Assembly (NCBI RefSeq): GCF_023347235.1 | Contig: NZ_CP094467.1 | Coordinates: 248,001 to 312,000 of the forward strand | DNA length: 64,000 nucleotides | From: Faecalibacterium sp. I4-1-79 | Lineage (GTDB): Bacteria > Bacillota > Clostridia > Oscillospirales > Ruminococcaceae | Reading direction: 5' to 3' | In this document: one piece after another, positions 51,957 through 59,550 of the stretch | How positions within the stretch are numbered: the stretch's first letter is position 1 | How the letters are laid out: each line of letters starts with the position of its first letter | Program-made: the position numbers and the translations under genes | Notes under the pieces: generated by a model | Told to the model about the DNA's origin: nothing | Seen by the model: only the letters and a program-made list of their open reading frames with translations | Database searches by the model: none

Positions 51957-52331
51957 TCATTCTGCATACACGACTTCCCTCACCACCACCTCCTCCGCCT
52001 GCGCTTTCAGCCCGTTCATGTGCGCCACCCAGAGGAGCTGTGCGCGCTCTTTGTCCGGCGCGGGGTACTTGTCTAACAGAGTGGTCATTGTGCGTTCCAG
52101 CCACGCGCAGGCCGTTTTCTGGGCATCCTGCAAATGCGGCCAGAGCGTACCGTTCAGCAGCATCTGGTTGTACAGCACAGGACGCTGATTCTTGAGATAG
52201 GCCAGCCGCATCCGGCCATACTTGCCCAGCGGTTCGGTATCATCGGTCTGCGGCAGGGTGAGCAGGGGCAGCTGATACTCCCCGACCTGGGCGTAATGGA
52301 TCTCGTTGCGGACGGTGTTCGTGTTCTTCAT
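51957..52331 (-). CDS. TnpV-type transposon-encoded protein
   Basis: 124 residues from the ATG at 52331 (AAGGAG upstream). QVGEYQLPLLTLPQTDD, LGKYGRMRLAYLKNQRPVLY and LLNGTLWPHLQDAQ are the TnpV family pattern found in mobile elements of Clostridia. The role is not known. It is 56 bases after the Rep-like gene in the same direction. Confidence 0.85.
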   Translation of the reverse strand: MKNTNTVRNEIHYAQVGEYQLPLLTLPQTDDTEPLGKYGRMRLAYLKNQRPVLYNQMLLNGTLWPHLQDAQKTACAWLERTMTTLLDKYPAPDKERAQLLWVAHMNGLKAQAEEVVVREVVYAE

Positions 52332-52386
52332 GGAAATTCTCCTTTGCATTTTCAACGTGTGTTGTGGTCTTTGTGGAAAACGGTGT

Positions 52387-53217
52387 TCACTTCTTCCGGC
52401 TCTGCGCGGTCAGCCAGTTGCCCTGCGCCTGATAGTAGTGCTCCATCGTGGTGGGTGCGTTCAGGATGGCGGTGCGCAGATAGGCCATGATGTTCTTGAT
52501 GGGCTGGGTGGTGTTGGACATCACATCGAAGATGTACTCAACGTGCTGGCTGGTCAGCTTGTCCAGCCGCAGCCGGATGGCTTTGGTGGTCTGCGGCTGC
52601 TTGCCGACGTACTGGGTCTGCCGAGGACAGCAGTACATCTCCACAATGTTGTCCAGCAGTTCCTCCAGCTTGTCGGGGTCGTACCGCTGGGCAAGGGTGT
52701 CGATCTCCAGCCGTTCCCGGAACTCCTCCCGCACCTGTGCTTCCATCTGGTCAAAATCTGCGGATTCGCCTGTCGGCCCTGATAGATTAGTACTTTGTCT
52801 TTTAGTATTTTGTTTATTAGTATTTTGTTGTATTGGATTCTCCAACGTTGGAAAACCCGACATTGGATTTTCCGATGATGGTGAATTTGGCACTGGAGCA
52901 GGGCGTTTTTCAATCAGTTCTTTCTGCGGCAGTTCAAAGACTTCATAGTTGTAGTCAATAATGCGGCCACGGGCATCACGGACTTTGCTCCGACACAGAT
53001 ACCCGCCATCTTCCAGTTCGTGAACCGCACTTCTCACACTGTCGATGCCATCCTTGCAACCAACGGTCAGCCCTTTCAGGCTGTAATCCCAATCGTCCGG
53101 CAGGGAGAGCATATAGGACAGCAGTCCCTTGGCTTTCAGGGACAGTCTCTTATCCTGCAGGTGGTGGTTGCTCATAACGGTGTAGTTGACGTTTTTATTG
53201 ACGCGGAATGTTGACAT
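52387..53217 (-). CDS. Replication initiator-like helix-turn-helix protein
   Basis: 276 residues. N-terminal part STFRVNKNVNYTVMSNHHLQ, then LSLKAKGLLSYMLSLPDDWD and the winged helix GIDSVRSAVHELEDGGYLCR are typical of RepA/DnaD-like proteins in Firmicutes mobile elements. A Ser/Asn-rich linker follows, then a C-terminal helical domain ending in MAYLRTAILNAPTTMEHYYQ (DUF6017-like). It may support replication of the excised circle. Confidence 0.75.
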   Translation of the reverse strand: MSTFRVNKNVNYTVMSNHHLQDKRLSLKAKGLLSYMLSLPDDWDYSLKGLTVGCKDGIDSVRSAVHELEDGGYLCRSKVRDARGRIIDYNYEVFELPQKELIEKRPAPVPNSPSSENPMSGFPTLENPIQQNTNKQNTKRQSTNLSGPTGESADFDQMEAQVREEFRERLEIDTLAQRYDPDKLEELLDNIVEMYCCPRQTQYVGKQPQTTKAIRLRLDKLTSQHVEYIFDVMSNTTQPIKNIMAYLRTAILNAPTTMEHYYQAQGNWLTAQSRKK

Positions 53218-53253
53218 GGCGGCTTCCCTTTCAGCCCAATGCGGGCAAGAGAA

Positions 53254-53290
53254 AACGCAGCATCTCCCGGCTTTCGGGAAACGCTGCGTT
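53254..53290. other. Strong stem-loop upstream of Rep-like gene
   Basis: AACGCAGC / GCTGCGTT outer stem with an inner CCCG-GCTTT-CGGG hairpin, 37 bases before the gene start. It may be a leader structure, a replication origin or a transfer origin; nothing decides between them. Confidence 0.4.
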
Positions 53291-53342
53291 CAGACAGGGA
53301 AGCCTGCTGTGAGCTGGCACAGCAACGGCAGCACTGCATATT

Positions 53343-53416
53343 TCTAACGGACATCTAACACAACTACACCTGAAATGCAGCCGCTGACGGCCTGTGTGAA
53401 AAAGGCTTTTTCTAAC
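53343..53416 (+). repeat. TCTAAC sites near the right end
   Basis: TCTAAC at 53343, 53354 and 53411. The first two have the same 11-base spacing as the pair at 33253/33264. Their place 130-200 bases from attR suits integrase arm sites. Confidence 0.45.
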
Positions 53417-53545
53417 GTCATTTCGCAAAAAGCGGCTGATTTTTGCCTGCAAATTGCGGTGTGACGTGCCTTTTTGGAGGTCACAAGAATGCCCTCAGCT
53501 GCCGATGACAGCCGCGAGAAACCAGCTTCATCCAACAATTTCAAA

Positions 53546-53599
53546 GACTCGAAATCGTTTTGTCCTTAACCGGGCACGTGGGTTCGAATCCCACCATCT
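53546..53599 (+). other. attR: 3' half of tRNA-Ser
   Basis: 54 bases matching 33370-33423 with one mismatch (T33394 / C53570), from the anticodon loop GACTCGAAATC through the T-arm to CCATCT. It lacks the tRNA 5' half, so it is the displaced chromosomal end and marks the right boundary of a 20.2-kb island. Confidence 0.9.
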
Positions 53600-53606
53600 T
53601 AGCCGC

Positions 53607-53640
53607 AAAAAAAGCACCGGCTCAGGCTGGTGCTTTTTTT
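53607..53640. terminator. Terminator beyond attR
   Basis: AAAAAAAGCACCGGC / GCTGGTGCTTTTTTT, the terminator expected for the original chromosomal tRNA gene. Confidence 0.75.
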
Positions 53641-53677
53641 GCATATCCAACCGGATTTCTCCATCCTTCAAAAAATA

Positions 53678-53714
53678 TGTATCAATAATTTTTGCTCAGA
53701 GTCTTCTCAAGCGT
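53678..53714 (-). pseudogene. Remnant of a DUF188 gene 3' end
   Basis: 37 bases identical to 35955-35991, which hold the last codons of the island DUF188 gene; weaker similarity extends left to 53650 over its terminator. The rest of the gene is absent. It lies outside the island, 80 bases from attR. Confidence 0.65.
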
Positions 53715-53825
53715 ATAGACAAGATGAATTGTCGCTTCACTGCGCGTACACGTTCTCCCTTAACACCACTTCCTCCGGTTCGGCACAGTCTGCTGTTTCC
53801 GGTGGCTGGAACGTAAACGATACGC

Positions 53826-53865
53826 AAAAGACCGCCTCCGCGTTTGAAAACGGAGACGGTCTTTT
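53826..53865. terminator. Terminator after YheO-like regulator
   Basis: AAAAGACCGCCTCCG / CGGAGACGGTCTTTTT stem, 26 bases from the regulator stop. Confidence 0.7.
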
Positions 53866-53890
53866 TGTCGGGAAACAGTTCCTTCGCGGC

Positions 53891-54526
53891 TCACTTCAGC
53901 TTGCTCAGGTAGCGGTAGATGGTGGCCTCCGAGGAGCCCAGCTGGGCGGCGACCTCGCTGACGGCGCCCTTCATATAAAAGATGCCAGCGTGGTGCAAGG
54001 ACTCCACGATGCGGATCTTCTCTTCCATCGTCAGTCGGTCGGGCGGCAGCCCGGCGCTGCCGGTCACCTCGGCAATGGCATTCTGTACGGCGTCGGGCAG
54101 GGAACTGACAAAGTTCTCCACCCCGATGCCGGTAGAGGAGGGCTCGGTGTGCGCCCCGCAGAGGGCAAGCAGCTCCTGCGCGATGCGGCTGTACTTGCCG
54201 GCATCAAAGTTGATGCAGAGCATGCCGATGAGCTGGCCGTTATCCTTGATGAACATGGTGGAGGAGCGCAGACGCCCCTTGGCCTGCGAAGCACCCTGAT
54301 AGCCCGCCAGATAATCCTGTTTTTCATACATCCGCTCCTGAATGAAGCGCAGCGCCATGTTGGAAAGGGGCGCACCCTCGGTGCGTCCGCTGATGTGGTT
54401 GTTGACGATGGCAACAATGGTGCCGTCCTCACTGGTAAGGTCGTGCAGAACTACCTCGTAGTCTGGGCCCAGCGCCTCCCCCAGAAAAGATACCACTACG
54501 CGATAAGGCTCAAGTCTTGCATCCAT
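53891..54526 (-). CDS. YheO-like PAS/HTH transcriptional regulator
   Basis: 211 residues from the ATG at 54526 (AGAGG upstream). PAS-like N-terminus: ALGPDYEVVLHDLTSEDGTI and IKDNGQLIGMLCINFDAG; C-terminal helix-turn-helix YMKGAVSEVAAQLGSSEATIYRYL truncated here to its core (EVAAQLGSSEATIYRYLSKL). It is transcribed away from ridA-cyuA and the symporter and probably controls them in response to an amino acid. Confidence 0.85.
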   Translation of the reverse strand: MDARLEPYRVVVSFLGEALGPDYEVVLHDLTSEDGTIVAIVNNHISGRTEGAPLSNMALRFIQERMYEKQDYLAGYQGASQAKGRLRSSTMFIKDNGQLIGMLCINFDAGKYSRIAQELLALCGAHTEPSSTGIGVENFVSSLPDAVQNAIAEVTGSAGLPPDRLTMEEKIRIVESLHHAGIFYMKGAVSEVAAQLGSSEATIYRYLSKLK

Positions 54527-54718
54527 CCCGTTCACCTCTTTTGTACTGCTGGAGCGTGTGAGAAAAAATTCTCACGCGTGTTCTATTGCTATCATAGCAG
54601 AAATGACAGTTTTTTACAATAAGAAGGTGCGTTGTATCCATTGTTTCGTCAAATTGATGACATTTATCGGGACTTTTTGTCATGCACGACAATTCATTCT
54701 TACGATAAGAAAATATTA

Positions 54719-54747
54719 TTGACAAAATATTCTCACTGCGTTAGGAT
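54719..54747 (+). promoter_or_regulatory. Promoter of ridA-cyuA operon
   Basis: Consensus TTGACA at 54719-54724, 17-base spacer, TAGGAT at 54742-54747. The spacer contains ATTCTCAC, also found beside the regulator gene, and may be the operator. Confidence 0.6.
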
Positions 54748-54844
54748 AGTGTCAGCAAGGGAAGGACAGCTCTTCCCGAAAAACACGGAAATCAACTTTT
54801 GAAGATTGACCCGGTGCAAAAGCCTTCACCCCTTGGGGACAGAT

Positions 54845-54870
54845 TTCCCCCGGCCGGGGGAAGCCTTTTT
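54845..54870 (+). terminator. Attenuator-like hairpin in ridA leader
   Basis: An 18-bp perfect palindrome (TTCCCCCGG half-site) followed by GCCTTTTT, located between the promoter and ridA. CCCCTTGGGG (54830-54839) upstream could form a competing structure. Confidence 0.5.
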
Positions 54871-54917
54871 CGGAAAATTGATTTCAGTGCCGACAAATGG
54901 AAAAGGAGAAAAATCGG

Positions 54918-55292
54918 ATGAAACAGGTGATCGTTACCCCCAATGCTCCCGCTGCCATCGGCCCCTATTCGCAGGGCATCGCTGCAGGGCAGACCGTCTA
55001 TGTATCCGGGCAGCTGCCCATCGATCCGGCCACCGGCCTGATCCCGGAAGGCATCGCCGCCCAGACTGCACAGTCCCTCAAGAACATTCAGGCCATTCTG
55101 GCACAGCAGGAGATGACGCTGGCCAATGTGGTCAAGACCACGGTGTTTCTGGCGGACATCAACGATTTTGCAGAGATGAACAAGGTGTACGGCGAGTACT
55201 TTGCGCAGCCCTACCCCGCGCGCAGCGCGGTGCAGGCGGGCAAGCTGCCCAAGGACGCTCCGCTGGAGATCGAGTGCATTGCTGTAAAGTAA
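54918..55292 (+). CDS. ridA: RidA family enamine/imine deaminase
   Basis: 124 residues from the ATG at 54918 (AAAAGGAG upstream). VIVTPNAPAAIGPYSQGIAA, VSGQLPIDPATGLIP, and the C-terminal ARSAVQAGKLPKDAPLEIEC, with the catalytic arginine in PYPARSAV, are canonical. RidA hydrolyses reactive 2-aminoacrylate to pyruvate and ammonia. The next gene makes 2-aminoacrylate from cysteine, so it fits the operon directly. Confidence 0.93.
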   Translation: MKQVIVTPNAPAAIGPYSQGIAAGQTVYVSGQLPIDPATGLIPEGIAAQTAQSLKNIQAILAQQEMTLANVVKTTVFLADINDFAEMNKVYGEYFAQPYPARSAVQAGKLPKDAPLEIECIAVK

Positions 55293-55320
55293 GTTCCCCC
55301 GCACGGGAAGAAAAGAAACG

Positions 55321-56655
55321 GTGAACCAAATGGATAAACAGATGTTCGTTCGCATCCTGAACAGTGAGATGGAGCTGGCCACCGGCTGTACGGAGCCCGG
55401 CGCAGTCGCTCTCACCGCCGCAGAGGCGGGCGCAGCACTCCGCAAGGCGGGTGGCACACGGGTAGAAGCCGTGACCGTCCGCGCCAGCATCAACATTATC
55501 AAAAACGCCATGTCGGCAGGCATTCCGGGCACCTCGTATCAGGGCATGGATTACGCCGCTGCCATTGGTGCCGTAGGCGGCGACCCCGTCCACCTGCTGG
55601 AGGTCATGAACTATGTGCCCCGGGAGCAGATGGAAGAAGCCGCAGCCCTTGTCAAGGCAGGCAAGGTCAAGGTAGAGGTGGCACAGGTGCCGCAGAAGCT
55701 CTACGTTGAGGTGATTGTTACTGCCGACGGCCACACCGGCCGCGCGGTGGTGCGGGACCTGCACACCAACGTGGTGCTGGTGGAGCAGGACGGCGTAGCT
55801 ACACTGGACAAGCAGCACACCGACCCCGCCGCAGCAGGGGACAGTGATGTGATGACCCCGGAGCAGATCGCAGAGTTTCTGACCGTCCGCTCCATCTGGG
55901 ATTACTGCACTGAGGAGCTGGACCCCATGCACGACCCCATCGATATCATCCGCAGCGCCGTACAGGTGAACACGACCATCAGCAACGAGGGTCTTTCCAA
56001 GGAATACGGCCTTGCCATTGGCCGCAATCTGGAGCTGAACTGCCGCAAGGGTCTGATGACCCGCGACCTGACCACCAACGCCATGGTCATCGCTTCTGCC
56101 GGCGCGGACGCCCGTATGGCAGGCGCGCCGGTCTCTGTTGTGGCAAACTCCGGCAGCGGCAATCAGGGCATCACGGCTACCATGCCTGTTGTGGCAACTG
56201 CCCGCTGGCTGGACATCGACGAGGAGAAGATGCTCCGCGCCGTGACCCTTTCCAACCTGATCGCGATCTGCATCAAGGCCAAGTTTGGCCGCCTGAGCAA
56301 CCTTTGCGGTGCAACCGTAGCCGCCACCGGCGCAGCCTGCGGCATTGCCTATCTGCTGGGCGGCGGCTACCACGAGGTATGCTGCACCATCCAGAACATG
56401 GTGGGCAACGTCACCGGCATGGTATGCGATGGTGCAAAGGCCGACTGCGCGCTGAAGATTTCTACCTGCGTCAACGCCGCCTGTCAGGCAGCTGCCATGG
56501 GCGTGCGCGGCGTGCGGGTGCAGAGCACCGATGGCATCGTGGAGCACAATGTGGAATATACGCTGGACAACTTTGCCACCCTGAGCACCCACGGCACCAG
56601 CGACAGCGTGATCCTTGATCTGATGCTGAACAAACACCTCCCGGAGACGGAATAA
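55321..56655 (+). CDS. cyuA: L-cysteine desulfidase family (CyuA/YhaM-like)
   Basis: 444 residues; GTG at 55321 or ATG at 55330 could be the start. ELATGCTEPGAVALTAAEAG near residue 20 and the later FGRLSNLCGATVAATGAACG carry the cysteines that hold the Fe-S cluster of this UPF0597/serine-dehydratase-like family. ANSGSGNQGITATMPVVATA is also conserved. It splits cysteine into sulfide and 2-aminoacrylate. It sits between ridA and a symporter gene. Confidence 0.9.
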   Translation: MNQMDKQMFVRILNSEMELATGCTEPGAVALTAAEAGAALRKAGGTRVEAVTVRASINIIKNAMSAGIPGTSYQGMDYAAAIGAVGGDPVHLLEVMNYVPREQMEEAAALVKAGKVKVEVAQVPQKLYVEVIVTADGHTGRAVVRDLHTNVVLVEQDGVATLDKQHTDPAAAGDSDVMTPEQIAEFLTVRSIWDYCTEELDPMHDPIDIIRSAVQVNTTISNEGLSKEYGLAIGRNLELNCRKGLMTRDLTTNAMVIASAGADARMAGAPVSVVANSGSGNQGITATMPVVATARWLDIDEEKMLRAVTLSNLIAICIKAKFGRLSNLCGATVAATGAACGIAYLLGGGYHEVCCTIQNMVGNVTGMVCDGAKADCALKISTCVNAACQAAAMGVRGVRVQSTDGIVEHNVEYTLDNFATLSTHGTSDSVILDLMLNKHLPETE

Positions 56656-56705
56656 GTCTCCCCACCCGGCCCCTTTCCGGGGAAAAAGAAAGAGGTACTA
56701 AAGTT

Positions 56706-57902
56706 ATGAAAAAGCTATTCCATAGTCTGCCCTTCCGGCTTTTGCTGGGCATTTTTGTTGGTATCATCCTTGGCCAGCTGTTCAACGAGAGCACCATGGG
56801 CGTTGTGGTGACCCTGCAGTACATCATGGGTCAGCTCATTACCTTCTGTGTGCCGCTGATCATCATCGGCTTCATTGCTCCGTCCATTACAAAGCTTGGC
56901 AAAAACGCCTCCCGCCTGCTGGCAGTGGCCATCGTCATCGCCTATGTGTCCTCTGTCTGCGCAGCCTTCATGAGCATGGGCGCAGGCTACGGCCTGATCC
57001 CCCACCTGTCCATCGACAACAATGTTGCCGGTCTGCGCGAGCTGCCGGGCGTCGTCTTTGAGCTGAACATTCCCCAGATCATGAGCGTCATGAGCGCTCT
57101 GGTGCTGAGCGTTCTGGTGGGTCTGGCTGCCACCTGGACCAACAGCAAGCTGACCTGCGACTTTTTGGCCGAGTTCCAGAACATCGTGCTGGACATCGTG
57201 AGCAAGGTCATCATCCCCGTGCTGCCCTTCTACATTGCCGCCACCTTCTGCGGCCTGAGCTACGAGGGCACCATCACCCATCAGCTGCCCGCCTTCCTGC
57301 AGATCATCGTCATCGTTATGGCCGGTCACTACATCTGGCTGGCTGTGCTGTACCTGTTGGCCGGTGCTTACTCCGGCAAGAATCCTTGGGAAGTGCTGCG
57401 TCACTACGGCCCCGCTTACCTGACCGCTGTCGGTACCATGTCCAGTGCTGCTACGCTGGGTGTGGCGCTGGAGTGCGCCCGCAAGAGCAAGGTCCTGCGT
57501 AAGGACATGGTCAGCTTCGGCATCCCCCTGTTTGCAAACATCCACCTGTGCGGCTCTGTGCTGACCGAGGTGTTCTTCTGCATGACCGTTTCCAAGATCC
57601 TGTACGGCAAGCTGCCCAGCGTCGGCACCATGATCCTGTTCTGCCTGCTGCTCGGCATCTTCGCGATCGGCGCACCCGGCGTGCCCGGCGGCACTGTCAT
57701 GGCTTCTCTGGGTCTGATCACCGGTGTTCTGATGTTCGACAACGCCGGTACCGCTCTGATGCTGGCCATCTTTGCCCTGCAGGACAGCTTCGGCACCGCC
57801 TGCAACGTGACCGGTGACGGCGCGCTGACCCTGATGCTGACCGGCTACGCCGAGAAGCACGGCATCGCTGATACCGGCGACCTCGAAAGCCCGATCCTGT
57901 GA
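56706..57902 (+). CDS. Dicarboxylate/amino acid:cation symporter
   Basis: 398 residues, eight or more hydrophobic segments. FRLLLGIFVGIILGQLFNES, TFCVPLIIIGFIAPSITKLG and the C-terminal GAPGVPGGTVMASLGLI, with the DNAGTALM motif, match the SDF/DAACS family. It takes up amino acids or C4-acids with Na+ or H+. As part of this operon it likely imports cysteine or serine. Confidence 0.9.
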   Translation: MKKLFHSLPFRLLLGIFVGIILGQLFNESTMGVVVTLQYIMGQLITFCVPLIIIGFIAPSITKLGKNASRLLAVAIVIAYVSSVCAAFMSMGAGYGLIPHLSIDNNVAGLRELPGVVFELNIPQIMSVMSALVLSVLVGLAATWTNSKLTCDFLAEFQNIVLDIVSKVIIPVLPFYIAATFCGLSYEGTITHQLPAFLQIIVIVMAGHYIWLAVLYLLAGAYSGKNPWEVLRHYGPAYLTAVGTMSSAATLGVALECARKSKVLRKDMVSFGIPLFANIHLCGSVLTEVFFCMTVSKILYGKLPSVGTMILFCLLLGIFAIGAPGVPGGTVMASLGLITGVLMFDNAGTALMLAIFALQDSFGTACNVTGDGALTLMLTGYAEKHGIADTGDLESPIL

Positions 57903-57965
57903 TAAAAACCTGAGCACTCCTCCTTAATTACAAGAGACTGGGAACAGACAGTCCCGAAATCTCCG

Positions 57966-58002
57966 AAAAGCCCCGGCGACCGCAACGGCCGCCGGGGCTT
58001 TT
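57966..58002 (+). terminator. Terminator of cysteine operon
   Basis: AAAAGCCCCGGCG / CGCCGGGGCTTTTT stem 64 bases past the symporter stop. Confidence 0.8.
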
Positions 58003-58057
58003 TGTGCTGCAACCCGGTTTGATATCCGGCGTAATGGGATGAAATTTTTGAAACGCC

Positions 58058-58086
58058 TTTAAAACCATAAAGTAAAATGCTATACT
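58058..58086 (+). promoter_or_regulatory. Promoter of cation efflux gene
   Basis: TTTAAA at 58058-58063, 17-base spacer, TATACT at 58081-58086 preceded by TGC. Confidence 0.55.
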
Positions 58087-58134
58087 AGAAGGACATTGGG
58101 TGCGCTGAAAATGCGCAGCCTGAAAGGAGCTTTT

Positions 58135-59319
58135 ATGACGCAGCTTTTGATTCGTCTGTTTATACGCCGTCCCAATTCTCCGCAGAATCCCCGCGTCCGT
58201 GCCGCCTACGGCAATCTGGCCAGTGTGGTGGGCATGGTGTGCAATATCCTGCTCTGTCTGGGCAAGTTTGTGGTAGGTACCCTGTTCGGCTCGATCGCCA
58301 TCACTGCCGATGCGCTGAATAACCTTTCGGATGCTTCCTCCAATATCGTCAGTCTGGTGGGCTTCAAGCTGGCCGCCAAGGCACCGGATGCCGAGCATCC
58401 CTACGGCCACGCCCGTTTTGAGTATCTGGCGGGTCTGGTGGTCAGCGTGACCATTCTGGGCATCGGCTTCTCCCTGCTGAAGGAATCGGTGGTCAAGGTG
58501 CTGCACCCCACCCCGGTGCAGTTCGGCTGGCTGACCGTGGCGGTGCTGGTGGTGTCCATTCTGGTCAAGCTGTGGATGAGCGGCTTCAACCGCACCATTG
58601 GCCGTATCATTTCCTCCGAGACCCTCATCGCCACTGCCGCCGACAGCCGCAACGATGTGCTGAGCACCGCCGCCGTGCTGGTGGCTGCCATCCTCTGCCG
58701 GGTGACCGGCTGGGACGTGCTGGACGGTCTGATGGGCGTGGGCGTGGCGGTGTTCATCCTGATCTCCGGCTGGGGACTGGTGATGGATACCCTGAGCCCG
58801 CTGCTGGGCGAAAGCCCCAGCGAGGATCTTGTGGAGCATATCGAACAGACCGTGATGGGTTATCCCGGCGTGCTGGGCGTACATGACCTGATGGTGCACG
58901 ACTACGGCCCCGGCCATCAGTTTGCGTCCATCCATGTGGAGCTGCCCGCCGAGCAGGACCCGCTGGAAGCGCACGACCTGATCGACAACATCGAGCGGGA
59001 CTTTATGAAGCACGACCATCTGATGGTGACCATCCACTATGACCCCATCGTCACCTCGGACGCCGCCGTGGGGGTGCTGCGCAGCCGTCTGACCGAAAAG
59101 CTGCGCCAGCTGGACCCGGCGCTCTCACTGCACGACCTGCGCATCGTGCCGGGCAAGACCCACACCAATGTGCTTTTCGATCTGGTGCTCCCCGCGGGCT
59201 ATGCCGGGGACAAGGTGGAACTGCTGACCCAGATGGAGCAGTTTATCAAAGAGCAGGACCCCACCTATAACTGCATCATCAAGCTGGAACAGAGCTATAC
59301 GGCTGCGGCTCATAAATGA
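58135..59319 (+). CDS. Cation diffusion facilitator transporter
   Basis: 394 residues from the ATG at 58135 (GAAAGGAG upstream). GSIAITADALNNLSDASSNI gives the metal-site aspartates in TM2; HPYGHARFEYLAGLVVSVTI and IATAADSRNDVLSTAAVLVA hold the TM5 HxxxD-equivalent (ADSRND). A cytoplasmic domain (VMGYPGVLGVHDLMVHDYGP) follows, longer than usual, to the C-terminus. It exports Zn, Mn or Fe in exchange for protons. Confidence 0.9.
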   Translation: MTQLLIRLFIRRPNSPQNPRVRAAYGNLASVVGMVCNILLCLGKFVVGTLFGSIAITADALNNLSDASSNIVSLVGFKLAAKAPDAEHPYGHARFEYLAGLVVSVTILGIGFSLLKESVVKVLHPTPVQFGWLTVAVLVVSILVKLWMSGFNRTIGRIISSETLIATAADSRNDVLSTAAVLVAAILCRVTGWDVLDGLMGVGVAVFILISGWGLVMDTLSPLLGESPSEDLVEHIEQTVMGYPGVLGVHDLMVHDYGPGHQFASIHVELPAEQDPLEAHDLIDNIERDFMKHDHLMVTIHYDPIVTSDAAVGVLRSRLTEKLRQLDPALSLHDLRIVPGKTHTNVLFDLVLPAGYAGDKVELLTQMEQFIKEQDPTYNCIIKLEQSYTAAAHK

Positions 59320-59353
59320 GGGGGAGCCGTCCCGCACAGGCTTTGCGATATAA

Positions 59354-59525
59354 GGCAATACCGCATAATTCTAAGTGCCGATACGGCGAGTGAGGTGCGG
59401 CAGATGCTAAGCCAAAAGCACAGATAATACTTTGTGTATTATCGAGCATTTTGGCAACGCAGATGCCGTGCCGCGGCCGCCGGAGTGGTGCTTAAGCCGT
59501 AAGGCGGGAATTGTGCGGTGTTGCC
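59354..59525. repeat. 172-bp palindromic MITE-like element
   Basis: Terminal inverted repeats GGCAATACCGCATAATTC / GAATTGTGCGGTGTTGCC continue as an imperfect palindrome through most of the element, down to a central GATAATACTTTGTGTATTATC. Both sides carry ATAA (59350-59353 and 59526-59529), a possible target duplication. No coding capacity. Confidence 0.75.
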
Positions 59526-59550
59526 ATAAGGAAAGCAGAGGGAAAGTAGT

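Larger units (their letters stand above)
54527..54917. other. Divergent control region of cysteine operon
   Basis: 391 bases. GTGAGAA / TTCTCAC dyad at 54555-54578; ATTCTCACGCG there resembles ATTCTCACTGCG at 54729-54740, inside the promoter spacer. The promoter is at 54719-54747 and an attenuator-like hairpin at 54845-54870. Confidence 0.6.

Noticed and set aside
33370-53599. Prophage
   Set aside because: Integrase and Xis are present, but there are no capsid, tail, terminase or lysis genes.
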